NCBI GenBank assembly: GCA_963824935.1
Contig: CAWGRF010000023.1
Location: forward strand, 124,001-188,000
Length of the DNA: 64,000 bases
Origin: JACCZX01 sp963824935
Lineage (GTDB): Bacteria > Pseudomonadota > Gammaproteobacteria > Burkholderiales > Burkholderiaceae_F
Reading direction: 5' to 3'
In this document: in pieces, positions 45,561 to 54,704 of the stretch
How the letters are laid out: every line of letters begins with the position of its first letter
Numbering within the stretch: the stretch's first letter is position 1
Position numbers and translations under genes: made by a program
Notes under the pieces: generated by a model
What the model was told of the DNA's origin: nothing
What the model saw: only the letters and a program-made list of their open reading frames with translations
The model's database searches: none

Positions 45561-46688
45561 ATGCGCGCCAACGTGAAGCCCGGCCATGATCCACCGCTGA
45601 ACATCATCGTCGTCGAGGACTCCGAGCTCGACTACGAATTGCTGGTTGCCATGTTGATGCGCGAGGGATTGAAGCCACGCACGACACGCGTCGAAGACGA
45701 AGCGGGCATGCGCGACTCCTTTTCCAAGGGGCGAGTCGACGCAGTGATCACCGATCACAATCTGCCGCACTTCGACTCGTTCGCATCGCTGAAAGTCGCG
45801 AAAAGCGTCGACGCGGACATTCCGGTCATCGTGCTGTCGGGTGAAATGTCCGAAGACCTCGCCGTGGCCACACTGCATGCGGGTGCGGATGACTTCGTGT
45901 TGAAAACACGCATGTTTCGCATTGCTGCAGCGTTACAACACAGCCTGCAGGCGGCCTCGGCCCGCCGCGAGGCGCGCACCGCGGTCGCTCAACTGGCTGA
46001 GAGCGAAGCGAAGCTGCACGCGTTGACACAGCACCTTGAACGCGCGAAGGAAGAAGAGCGGCGCGCCATCGCGCAGGAGATTCACGACGACATCGGCGGG
46101 GCGCTGACCGCGCTGAAGTTCGAGTTAGTGCGGCTGACGCGTTCGCTACCCGGGGACAGCGCGCGGCCGCAGCTCGATGCAATTTCGCAGCTGCTCGAAT
46201 CGGCCGTGGTCGCGAGCCATCGGATTCAGCACGCACTGCGACCTGCGGTGCTCGATGCGGGGCTGGTCACCGCGCTCGAATGGCTCGCGCGCGGCTTTGG
46301 CGAACGCAGCGGAATCAAGGTCGAGTTTCATGCGAACCGCGAGGAGTTCGAGATCGCGCCCGATCGCGCTGCCGCCGTGTATCGAGTGGCGCAGGAGGCA
46401 CTGACGAATGTTCGCAAGCATGCGCAGGCAACGCGTGTTCACGTGCAGCTGTTTGCGCTGGGTGATGAAATCGCGCTCGAAGTAGCGGATGATGGCGGCG
46501 GATTCAATGCAGCGAGCCTACAAGTCACGCCCGGCTTCGGTGTGCGCGGCATGGTCGAGCGAGCGCGCGGGCTCGGAGGCTGGGCCGAAGTGTCCTCGTC
46601 CCAGGGTCGCGGCACCACGGTGATGTTTTCGATTCCTCCGCGGCCAAGCGGCGGCAAGATTGAGAGAGCTGTCGGCAATGACGATTAA
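45561..46688 (+). CDS. REC-HisKA_3 hybrid histidine kinase
   Basis: Cytoplasmic kinase of 375 residues with an N-terminal receiver (residues ~13-130; acceptor aspartate in AVITDHNLP), a coiled linker, a HisKA_3 dimerisation region with AQEIHDDIGGAL (histidine near residue 180) and a NarX-type ATPase domain ending GFGVRGMVERARGLGGWAEV. No membrane helix or PAS, so input must come through the receiver from another kinase. The ATG of the following response regulator lies inside its last codons (ATGACGATTAA). The start was set at ATG 45561 because earlier codons lie in the rnpB promoter. Confidence 0.88.
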   Translation: MRANVKPGHDPPLNIIVVEDSELDYELLVAMLMREGLKPRTTRVEDEAGMRDSFSKGRVDAVITDHNLPHFDSFASLKVAKSVDADIPVIVLSGEMSEDLAVATLHAGADDFVLKTRMFRIAAALQHSLQAASARREARTAVAQLAESEAKLHALTQHLERAKEEERRAIAQEIHDDIGGALTALKFELVRLTRSLPGDSARPQLDAISQLLESAVVASHRIQHALRPAVLDAGLVTALEWLARGFGERSGIKVEFHANREEFEIAPDRAAAVYRVAQEALTNVRKHAQATRVHVQLFALGDEIALEVADDGGGFNAASLQVTPGFGVRGMVERARGLGGWAEVSSSQGRGTTVMFSIPPRPSGGKIERAVGNDD

Positions 46689-47319
46689 ATTGTTCGTCGT
46701 CGATGACCACGCAATCGTCAGGCGCGGCATCGTGCAGGTGTTGTCCGAGCACCCCGATGTGCAGATCGTCGCCGAAGCATCCGACTACGCCGGGCTGCGG
46801 AACGAGTTGAAGAAGCACGGTGAGCCCGATGTGCTCGTGATGGACGTCGGGCTGCCGGGAAAAAACGGAATCGACATTTTGAAAGCGCTGCGTGACGAGC
46901 ATCCGAAACTCAAGGTGCTAATGGTCAGCATGTACCCGGAGGACCAATACGCCGTGCGCGCGTTCCGCGCCGGCGCGTTCGGGTACTTGAACAAGGCGAG
47001 CGCGCCGGAGAAGCTGCTGGAAGCGCTGGCGCATGTGGTTGCCGGGCGCAAGTACGTCACGCCGGAAATCGCACAGACTCTGATCGAAAATCTGAACGCT
47101 CCCGAAGCCCACGGCGCTCTGCACGAGAAGCTCTCCGACCGCGAATTTCAGACTCTGAAGCTGATCGCGTCGGGCAAGCGGCTGTCCGATATCGCGGAAG
47201 AGCTGGCGCTCAGTCCAAAAACGGTCAGCGTCTACCGTGCACGCATTCTCGAAAAGATGGCGATGAGCAGCAACGCCGAACTGACGCACTACGCGATAAA
47301 GAACGGATTGGTGGAATAG
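46678..47319 (+). CDS. NarL/FixJ-family response regulator
   Basis: 213 residues: receiver with acceptor aspartate in VLVMDVGLPGKNG and switch lysine in LNKASAPEK, then a LuxR-type helix-turn-helix LSDREFQTLKLIASGKRLSDIAEELALSPKTVS. Overlaps the upstream kinase gene by 11 bases, so the two form a cognate pair. The target genes cannot be told from sequence. Confidence 0.93.
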   Translation: MTIKLFVVDDHAIVRRGIVQVLSEHPDVQIVAEASDYAGLRNELKKHGEPDVLVMDVGLPGKNGIDILKALRDEHPKLKVLMVSMYPEDQYAVRAFRAGAFGYLNKASAPEKLLEALAHVVAGRKYVTPEIAQTLIENLNAPEAHGALHEKLSDREFQTLKLIASGKRLSDIAEELALSPKTVSVYRARILEKMAMSSNAELTHYAIKNGLVE

Positions 47320-47374
47320 TGGCGTGCTGCACACGCGGTCGCGTAGCGACATTTGCCCATGTGTGCGAAGCCTC

Positions 47375-47437
47375 ATAGAGGCGACGGCTGGGCGGCGCTG
47401 CGCCCCCGAGCGGCCGCGCTGCGCTCATCGCCTCTAT
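47375..47437. repeat. Long imperfect hairpin between convergent genes
   Basis: Arms ATAGAGGCGA (47375-47384) and TCGCCTCTAT (47428-47437) enclose a GC-rich core able to pair further (GGCGGCGCTGCGC / GCGGCCGCGCTGCGC). Lies between the convergent response regulator and the GGDEF-EAL gene and may act as a bidirectional stop; no T tract. Confidence 0.5.
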
Positions 47438-47456
47438 CAGCACAACAACCCGACGC

Positions 47457-49967
47457 TTAACTATCTCTACCGATAAACCGATTCGCCCAGCGCAGCGCGC
47501 GATCCTTCTGACTCGGCTGCTCGGCCGTCTGCTCGGCGTCGCGTTGCGGTTGCGCGCTTGGGCGCGGTGGCCCGACGAGCTCGGGTTCGAGCGCGCCGAA
47601 GTGCTGGCCGTTCGAGTGGCCGTCAGCAGCGTCGCGTGTTGCATCGCCCGCGCTCTTGTTGCGTGTGCGCGGGCCGAAGTCGATGCGCCAGTGCGATTGC
47701 CCGGCGCTGGCTTTCAGCATCGACGGAAAATCGTCGCCGGGCACCGCGGGTGAGAACAGGAATCCCTGCATCAGCTGGCACCCCTGATCGAACAGGCGCG
47801 TCATCTGCCCCTGGGTTTCGACGCCTTCGGCAACGACTCTAAGTTTCAGGCTCTTGCTCATCGCGATGATCGCGGCGACGATCGCGGCGTTGTCGGCGCT
47901 TGTTTCGAGCTCGCGCACGAAGGACCGGTCGATCTTCAGAGTGTCGATCGGCAGCCGCTTCAGGTATGACAGCGACGAATATCCGGTGCCGAAGTCGTCG
48001 ACCGAAATCGAAACGCCCAGATCCTTTAGCGCCTGTAGTAGCGGCAACGTAGCGCTCAGGTTGTGCATCAACACCGTCTCGGTCAACTCGAGTTCGAGCA
48101 GGCGCGGATCGAGCCTGAAGCCGTGCAGCGCGGCTTGCACCGGTTCGACCAGGTTGGCGCGTTGGATGTGCCGGCCCGAGATGTTGACCGATACCGGGAT
48201 CGGCGGATGGCCCTGATCAGACCAGCGCACCATCTGCTCGCACACTTCGCGCACTGCCCACTCGGTAATCGGTACGATCAAACCCGATTCTTCCGCCACC
48301 GTAATGAACTCGGCGGGCGGCACCAGTTCGCCGCCGCGCTTCCAGCGCATCAACGCTTCGGCGCCGACGATCTGGCCATTGACGACGTTCACCTTCGGTT
48401 GATAAAACAGCACCAGTTCCTGCCGCTCGAGCGCACGATGCAGAGCGGTTTCGAGCCGCCACCGCTCAGCGGTCGCGGTGTTCATCGCGCTTGAAAAACG
48501 CAGCACGCCGTTGCGGCCGCTGTCCTTGACGGCATACATCGCGATATCGGCCTTGCGCAGCAACGTATCGACATCGCTGCCGTCGGCCGGGTACCCGGCC
48601 AGTCCGATCGACGCCGTGACGAACAACTCGTGACCCGAGAAACTGAACGGCTTGCGCATCGTTTCGAGGATGCGTTGCGCGACCGATTCGATGATGCTCG
48701 GTTCCGAAACATCGGTTAACAGGATCGTGAACTCGTCACCGCCGAGCCGCGCAACGCTGTTGGTATTGACTGGCACCGGAGCCGATTGAGAACCGGCTGC
48801 GAGACTTCGCGTAGCCGATCCGATCGACGGCGGCCGCACACCCTGCGAGGGTCCGGCGCGTTCGGCCGCGCGTGCCACCGTGTCGTTCTCGCGCACGCAT
48901 TGATAAAGGCGCTTGGCGACCTCACGCAACAGTTGATCGCCGACCTGATGGCCCAGCGTGTCGTTGATCTGCTTGAAGCGATCGAGATCGATAAACAGCA
49001 CGCCGACCGCGGTGCCGCTGGTGCGCGCGCGCTCCAGTGCGGAACCGAACTGATCTCGAAAAAAACGCCGGTTCGGCAGACCAGTCAGGCTGTCGTAATT
49101 AGCCAACTGCCGAATCTGGTCTTCCGCATGCTTGCGCTCGGTGATGTCCTGGATCACGCCGTGCACTGCAACCGCGCGGCCGCCTTCGTCGCGATCGACT
49201 TCAGCTTCCATGTGCACAACCCGTATCTGACCGTTCGGCCGCGCGATCCGGCACTCGAATTTCATCTGCCCGGTGCTTGCCAGCGCTTCGCGAAACAGCA
49301 TCTCGATGCGCGCACGCTCGTCTTCAACGACGCGTGACCAGACGAACCAGTCGGCCAGCCCGTCATCCTGCCGTGGCAGGCCTGCGATCGGAAAGCATTC
49401 CTCCGAGAGCTTCACCCAGCGTGCCGCAATATTCCATTCCCAACTGCCGAGGCGCGCAATGCGTTGCGCCTTGGTCAGCTTGGCGCGGCTCTCGGCCAAC
49501 TCTTCGCGCATGCGCGAGGCGCGGATCATGTAGCGCAGACGCTCCGACAGCAGTGTCCACTGCGTCGTGCTCTTGACGAAAAAATCGGTCGCGCCCGCCT
49601 CGTACGCGCGCGCTATCGACGGCTCGTCGTCGAGGCCGGTCAACATCAGTACCGGCACGTGCTCGCCGCCATTTAGCCGCCGCAGCCGCTCGCAGGTGAC
49701 AAAGCCGTCCATGTCCGGCATCAAAGCATCGAGCACGACCACATCGGGCGAGTGGGCCCCGAATAGCTCCAGCGCGTGGCCGCCGCCGTCGGCTTCGATC
49801 ACCCGCCACTGGCGCTCGGCGAGCGCTGAGGCCGTTAGCAGGCGCGCAACCGGATCATCATCGACCAGCAGAACCAGATCGTTGCGCGGTTCCGCTGCGG
49901 GATCGTCATCCGCATCATGGCGGTTGGCCATCGATCCGCCGCTTTTGTTGTCCTTGGGGTCGCTCAT
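47457..49967 (-). CDS. REC-PAS-GGDEF-EAL cyclic-di-GMP protein
   Basis: 836 residues: receiver (~30-150; acceptor in VVVLDALMPDMDG), PAS/PAC (~165-285, ending DITERK), GGDEF (~295-500) and EAL (~515-765). The diguanylate cyclase signature GGDEF is intact, and the EAL domain has EALMRW, the loop SVDDFGTGYSSLSYLKRLP and VAEGVE, so both activities look possible. A 41-codon insertion sits directly before LGGDEF (48747-48869). The C-terminal ~75 residues are low-complexity. It starts 13 bases after the stop of the 1530-residue hybrid kinase, whose HPt domain is a natural phosphodonor for the receiver. Confidence 0.93.
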   Translation of the reverse strand: MSDPKDNKSGGSMANRHDADDDPAAEPRNDLVLLVDDDPVARLLTASALAERQWRVIEADGGGHALELFGAHSPDVVVLDALMPDMDGFVTCERLRRLNGGEHVPVLMLTGLDDEPSIARAYEAGATDFFVKSTTQWTLLSERLRYMIRASRMREELAESRAKLTKAQRIARLGSWEWNIAARWVKLSEECFPIAGLPRQDDGLADWFVWSRVVEDERARIEMLFREALASTGQMKFECRIARPNGQIRVVHMEAEVDRDEGGRAVAVHGVIQDITERKHAEDQIRQLANYDSLTGLPNRRFFRDQFGSALERARTSGTAVGVLFIDLDRFKQINDTLGHQVGDQLLREVAKRLYQCVRENDTVARAAERAGPSQGVRPPSIGSATRSLAAGSQSAPVPVNTNSVARLGGDEFTILLTDVSEPSIIESVAQRILETMRKPFSFSGHELFVTASIGLAGYPADGSDVDTLLRKADIAMYAVKDSGRNGVLRFSSAMNTATAERWRLETALHRALERQELVLFYQPKVNVVNGQIVGAEALMRWKRGGELVPPAEFITVAEESGLIVPITEWAVREVCEQMVRWSDQGHPPIPVSVNISGRHIQRANLVEPVQAALHGFRLDPRLLELELTETVLMHNLSATLPLLQALKDLGVSISVDDFGTGYSSLSYLKRLPIDTLKIDRSFVRELETSADNAAIVAAIIAMSKSLKLRVVAEGVETQGQMTRLFDQGCQLMQGFLFSPAVPGDDFPSMLKASAGQSHWRIDFGPRTRNKSAGDATRDAADGHSNGQHFGALEPELVGPPRPSAQPQRDAEQTAEQPSQKDRALRWANRFIGRDS

Positions 49968-49980
49968 CGCTCGATCATCG

Positions 49981-52900
49981 CTAGGTCACGTCTTCGACCG
50001 GCATCAGTGCCTGCAGCGCGTGCAGAGCACGTTCGTATTCCGTGCGTGCGGCCGGCCATGCATGCTGAGCGGCCTCGATGCGGCGCGCGCGCGCGTGCAG
50101 TTCGAGCGCAGCAAAGCATTGCGACAATGCGGTGGCCCCGACATTGGCACTCGACGATTTCAGCGTATGCACGGCATGTCGAAGCACAGTGGCATCGTTC
50201 TGCGCCAGCGCGCGTTCCGCCTCAGCCATCAATTTGGTCGCGGTCGTCACGTAGGTTTCGATCAGCCGTTCGAGCAGGCGTGCGGCGCCGCGCTGCTCCA
50301 TGGCTCGAATGCGGTCGATCACCGACATGTCCAAAACCTTCATGTCGCCGCTGACAGCGTCCGAATCAACGGTCCGAAGGCCCGCAGTCAAGGTTTCATG
50401 CGCTGCAGGTTGTATGGCGCTGCCGCTATCCGACCGCATCCAGCGTGCAAGCAGCGCATCAATTTGCGGTTGCTTGAACGGCTTGGGCAGATACTCGTTA
50501 AAGCCGGCCGCGAGACAGCGCTCCTGATCACCCGCCAACGCGTTGGCGGTCAGTGCGACGATCGGCACATCGAGCGCTGTCTCAAAGTCTGCCTGCGCCC
50601 CCGAGCGGAAGCGCCGCACCGCTTCGAAGCCGTCCATCTCCGGCATCTGACAGTCCATGAAGACGATGTCAAACGCCTGCGAGCGCAACGCATTCAGCGC
50701 TTCGCGGCCATTGTCGGCGAGCCGAATCTCGCACCCGAGGTCGCGCAGCATCGCACGCGCAACTTCCTGATTGACCAGGTTGTCTTCGGCCACCAGCACT
50801 CGTGCGCGATAGCGCACCGTCGCCGCAATCGCGCGCGCGACGGCCGGCTCACTGCGTGACAGCACTCTTGCCAACGCGTCCAGCAGTTCGTGCTGGCGCA
50901 CCGGTTTGGCGAGGTAATAGTCAACGCCGTTTTCATAAGCCAACTGCGCTTCGTTGCCGCTCGCGAGCGATGTCAGCATCACCATTTTGACCGCCGCGAG
51001 CTGCGGGTCGCTGCGCAGCGTCGCCGCCATCGTCAATCCGTCCATGATCGGCATCTTCATGTCGATCACCGCCACATCGAACGGCGTGCCGGCGCGCGCC
51101 GCGGCGCGCAGCAATTCAAGCGCGGTTGAACCATGGTCGGCGGTCGCGACATCCATTTGGACCGCCTTGAGTTGCATCTCGAGAATGTTGCGATTGGTCG
51201 GGTTGTCTTCGACCAGGATCACGCGGCGGCCGTGCAGCACTTGCACATCTGCAGGTGGCGCAACTGCCGATGTATCGCCGCGTGCCAGCGGAACCTCGAA
51301 TCGGAAGGTGGAGCCCTCACCAAAATGGCTCTCGACGCTGATCGATCCTCCCATTAACTCGACCAGTTGTTTGCTGATCGCAAGCCCGAGCCCGGTGCCG
51401 CCATAGCGGCGCGACATCGATTGATCGGCCTGCATGAAAACGGTGAAGAGTTTTTGCAGCGCTTCGGCACGCATGCCGATGCCGGTGTCGCGCACTTCAA
51501 AACTGACCCGGTGGCTTTCGTTTTCGGGCTGCGCGCTGACGGTGACGACGACTTCGCCGGTTTCGGTGAACTTCAACGCGTTGCCGACCAGATTGGTCAG
51601 CACCTGCCGCACCCGTGTCGGATCGCCCTTCGCAATAGTCGGAACTTCCGGTCCGATGCGTGACGCAAGCTCGATGCGTTTCTGATGTGCGCGTGGCGCC
51701 AGCAATTCGAATACGTCTTCAACGACAGTGCGCAGATTGAAGTCGACCGATTCGAGCTCGAGCTTGCCAGCCTCGATCTTCGAGAAGTCCAGAATGTCGT
51801 TGATGATCTCGAGCAGTGACTCGCCCGAGCGATAGACCGCGTCGGCAAAACGCCGCTGCTTGTCGGTCAGCGCGGTGCCGAGCAGCAGTTCGGTCATGCC
51901 GAGCACGCCGTTCATCGGCGTACGGATCTCGTGGCTCATGTTGGCCAGGAACTGCGACTTGGCACGGCTGGCGGATTCCGCGATCTCTTTGGCGTCGCGC
52001 AGCACACGCTCGCTTTCCTTGGCATCGGTGATGTTCTCGAGCATCGTTAGCCGAAACCGCTCACCGTTGGCGTCGGCAAAGCGCACGCTGTGGCCGCGCA
52101 CCCACACCACGCCGCCGTCGCCCTTCAGCATGCGCCGCTCGAACGTGAACTGCGAGCGCTCGACCGCCCGGTCCATCTCGCTGCGCAGCATGTACGCCGC
52201 GTCAACTTCGTCCGGATGAATGAACGTGATCGGATCCTTGCCGAGTACCTGATCCATCGTGTAGCCGAGCATTCGCGTGTGCGCCGCGTTCACCCGAACG
52301 ATGCGGTGATCGGACGACAGAATTGTCGCCGGTACCGGTGATTCGTCGAACAGCGCGCGAAAATATTCGGCGCTTTCGCGTAGAGCAGCCTCGGTGCGCT
52401 TGCGCTCGGTGATGTCGGGGCTTATCAACGCGTACTGAAAGTACCGACCCTGGTCATCGCGTAGTGGCTGACCCTCCACTTCGAGGACGCGTTCTTCGCC
52501 GGACGATGCCTGCGCAATGAACTCGACCTTGCACGGCTTGCCACTCACGATCGCATCGACCATTTCGGTAAGCGAGTCTGAATCCGTTTTTGATGCCCGC
52601 ATCAACGTGTGCGCGAGCCGGCCGCGCATTTCCTGCAAGCCGAGCCCGGAAAATCGCATAACCGCATCGTTTGCCCATTCGATGCGTCCGGCCGGGTCCA
52701 GTATCAGCACCATCTGCTCGGTGCGTGACGCGACCATCGCAAGGCGGCTTGCTTCTACCTCTCGCTGGCGCAACTCACGCTCGGCGCGTTGCCGTTCCGC
52801 CACGCGCGAAAGCTCGGCCCCGATGGCTTCGACCAGTTCCAGCCAGGCGTTGGTAGCTTCGACGCGGTGATCGCTGTAGAACTCGATAAACGCTGCGACG

Positions 52901-54573
52901 TGCCCGTGCGCCGTCACAGGAATCACGACTCCGGTTTGCAGTCCGGCAGCAAGCGCAACGTCAAGCCGGTTCCAATCGGTCATGCGCGACAAATCTGAGA
53001 CCCAGTTGGGTACTCCCGACAAATAGGCGCGGCCGATCATGTGGCTCGGCGACGGCACGATCGGAATGCCGTTGCTCGCTTCGATAAAGTCGCGAAACCG
53101 ATCTGGCTCACGCGTGTACCACAGCGAGCGCGGCGGCAGATTGCGGTCCTCGGAATAGTCGGGCAGCAGCGCGACGCGACCGAGCGGCCACTCCAGATAG
53201 TCGCCGATCTCGTTTAGTGCGCGCTCGAGCGTGCGCTCGACCGAGTCCGATTCGTTGGCCGCGGCAGCCAGGCCGCGCAGCAGCCGCATCAATGCATACT
53301 GGCGCTGCAATTCGAGACTGCCCTGCAGCTCGGTCATGTGCGCGCGCGCTAGACGGTCTGAATGCGAAAGCAGCGCGCTGGTCATCGCGTCGAATGAGCC
53401 AACCAGAGAATCGAGCTCGTCGCCGTGATGCTGAGTGGCGCGGCCCGCGTAACGTAGCGACAGTTCTTCGGCGCGTTCCGTGAGCGCCTTGATCGGCCGG
53501 ATTAGATGGCGTGTCAGATAAATGCCGGCGACGATCGTCGCCAGAATCGTGAACAGCACCACTGCGCCGAACGACCGGCTCGAATCCGAGACACTTTCAT
53601 ACGCCATCGTGTTCGAGACCATGACGGCGATTGCCATCGGCTCGCCGCCAATCGGCAATGGGCGCAGCGACAAATCCTCGCTGCCTTCGAGTGCGATGTG
53701 CGTCGTCGCACCGAGGCGCACCCGTGGTCCCGCTTTCTGCACCCAGTGCTGATCCACCGGTGGCATGGTTGCCACCAGCGCTCGATCTGCCGCCAACAGA
53801 GCGAGTTCGACTCCGAGCCGGTTTGCCAACAACTGCAGATACTGTTCTCCGATCAAGCGCTCCACCACTACTGCGCCGATGATCTGATTCGCGGCAACGA
53901 CGGGCGTCACGGCGCGAATCGAAAGGCCGTTTAACCGCTCGATAACGACGATACTTTCCTGACCCCGCAACGCGTTGGCAACGCCGAGCGGGTTCTCGCT
54001 GTCATCAAGGCGCTGAATGCCCGCTTCGCCTGTGCGTTCGATCAGCGTGCCGCGTGCGTCATGTACCTCAATCAATCCAACCCCTGCGTTCCTGCCCTCT
54101 TTCTGCGCCCATTCGCGCACCGCGCGTGCTGCATCACTCTTGCGCGACAGCGCAGCCACCAGGTCGCTGCGCTCAGCCATCGCGAGTGCGCCGCGCTCAA
54201 CGGCGGCATAGTCCGCAAGGATCGTTGATTCGACCAGGCGCGCCGCGCGCTCACCGCGTAGCCGCTGCTCGGCCAGAAATTGTTGTTCGGTGCTCTGATG
54301 ATGAAAGTAATAGCTGATGCCCACCGTCCAGCTGGCCACCAGGACCAACACACCGATCAATGGCCACGCAATCGATCGAAAGCCCGATGGCGTGCCAGCT
54401 GGTGCAGCCTTCGCGTCGGACTCGGCCGCCGACGCGCCGCTGCTGGGCGCGCCGTGCGCGCTCGCGTCGATAAGTCGGCCGTGGCGGCCGGCCAGCCAGG
54501 ACAATCTCGGCAGCATCAAGTTGATCGGCGAATGAGGTCGTGCACTGGTCGGGCAGGCCGTGTCGGCGGACAC
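49981..54573 (-). CDS. Hybrid phosphorelay sensor kinase (HK-REC-REC-HPt)
   Basis: 1530 residues. Membrane helices near 70-92 and 335-357 flank a periplasmic sensor; HAMP follows (~357-410), then a GAF-like domain (~430-600), two PAS domains (~620-735, 745-865), HisKA with SHEIRTPMNG (~900), an ATPase domain (NLVGNALKFTE, GTGLGLAISKQL), two receivers (VILVEDNPTNRN ... VIDMKMPIMDG; VLVAEDNLVNQE ... FMDCQMPEMDG) and a C-terminal HPt domain with AVHTLKSSSANVG. The architecture is BarA/GacS-like, with an additional GAF and PAS input. Probably an operon with the REC-GGDEF-EAL gene. Start uncertain among the first codons, ~65 residues before the first helix. Confidence 0.93.
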   Translation of the reverse strand: MSADTACPTSARPHSPINLMLPRLSWLAGRHGRLIDASAHGAPSSGASAAESDAKAAPAGTPSGFRSIAWPLIGVLVLVASWTVGISYYFHHQSTEQQFLAEQRLRGERAARLVESTILADYAAVERGALAMAERSDLVAALSRKSDAARAVREWAQKEGRNAGVGLIEVHDARGTLIERTGEAGIQRLDDSENPLGVANALRGQESIVVIERLNGLSIRAVTPVVAANQIIGAVVVERLIGEQYLQLLANRLGVELALLAADRALVATMPPVDQHWVQKAGPRVRLGATTHIALEGSEDLSLRPLPIGGEPMAIAVMVSNTMAYESVSDSSRSFGAVVLFTILATIVAGIYLTRHLIRPIKALTERAEELSLRYAGRATQHHGDELDSLVGSFDAMTSALLSHSDRLARAHMTELQGSLELQRQYALMRLLRGLAAAANESDSVERTLERALNEIGDYLEWPLGRVALLPDYSEDRNLPPRSLWYTREPDRFRDFIEASNGIPIVPSPSHMIGRAYLSGVPNWVSDLSRMTDWNRLDVALAAGLQTGVVIPVTAHGHVAAFIEFYSDHRVEATNAWLELVEAIGAELSRVAERQRAERELRQREVEASRLAMVASRTEQMVLILDPAGRIEWANDAVMRFSGLGLQEMRGRLAHTLMRASKTDSDSLTEMVDAIVSGKPCKVEFIAQASSGEERVLEVEGQPLRDDQGRYFQYALISPDITERKRTEAALRESAEYFRALFDESPVPATILSSDHRIVRVNAAHTRMLGYTMDQVLGKDPITFIHPDEVDAAYMLRSEMDRAVERSQFTFERRMLKGDGGVVWVRGHSVRFADANGERFRLTMLENITDAKESERVLRDAKEIAESASRAKSQFLANMSHEIRTPMNGVLGMTELLLGTALTDKQRRFADAVYRSGESLLEIINDILDFSKIEAGKLELESVDFNLRTVVEDVFELLAPRAHQKRIELASRIGPEVPTIAKGDPTRVRQVLTNLVGNALKFTETGEVVVTVSAQPENESHRVSFEVRDTGIGMRAEALQKLFTVFMQADQSMSRRYGGTGLGLAISKQLVELMGGSISVESHFGEGSTFRFEVPLARGDTSAVAPPADVQVLHGRRVILVEDNPTNRNILEMQLKAVQMDVATADHGSTALELLRAAARAGTPFDVAVIDMKMPIMDGLTMAATLRSDPQLAAVKMVMLTSLASGNEAQLAYENGVDYYLAKPVRQHELLDALARVLSRSEPAVARAIAATVRYRARVLVAEDNLVNQEVARAMLRDLGCEIRLADNGREALNALRSQAFDIVFMDCQMPEMDGFEAVRRFRSGAQADFETALDVPIVALTANALAGDQERCLAAGFNEYLPKPFKQPQIDALLARWMRSDSGSAIQPAAHETLTAGLRTVDSDAVSGDMKVLDMSVIDRIRAMEQRGAARLLERLIETYVTTATKLMAEAERALAQNDATVLRHAVHTLKSSSANVGATALSQCFAALELHARARRIEAAQHAWPAARTEYERALHALQALMPVEDVT

Positions 54574-54704
54574 AGTCCAGCTCGCAGGCTAGTGCCGAAT
54601 CGCCTCTGTCACCCTCTGGAAAAGGGTGCCGTTAGAAGGGCATTTCGCCTAGCCGCGCAGATAGATCGCGCGGTTTGAACGGTGATCTCGCGTCCCACTG
54701 CCCG
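54574..54704. other. Divergent intergenic region between sensor kinases
   Basis: About 130 bases separating two divergently read kinase genes. It should contain both promoters, but I find no -10/-35 pair or sigma-28 element I would defend. Confidence 0.4.

Noticed and set aside
49567..50859. 430-codon open frame on the plus strand
   Set aside because: Antisense to the 3' ends of two real genes (GGDEF-EAL and hybrid kinase), spans their junction, and shows no protein family features.
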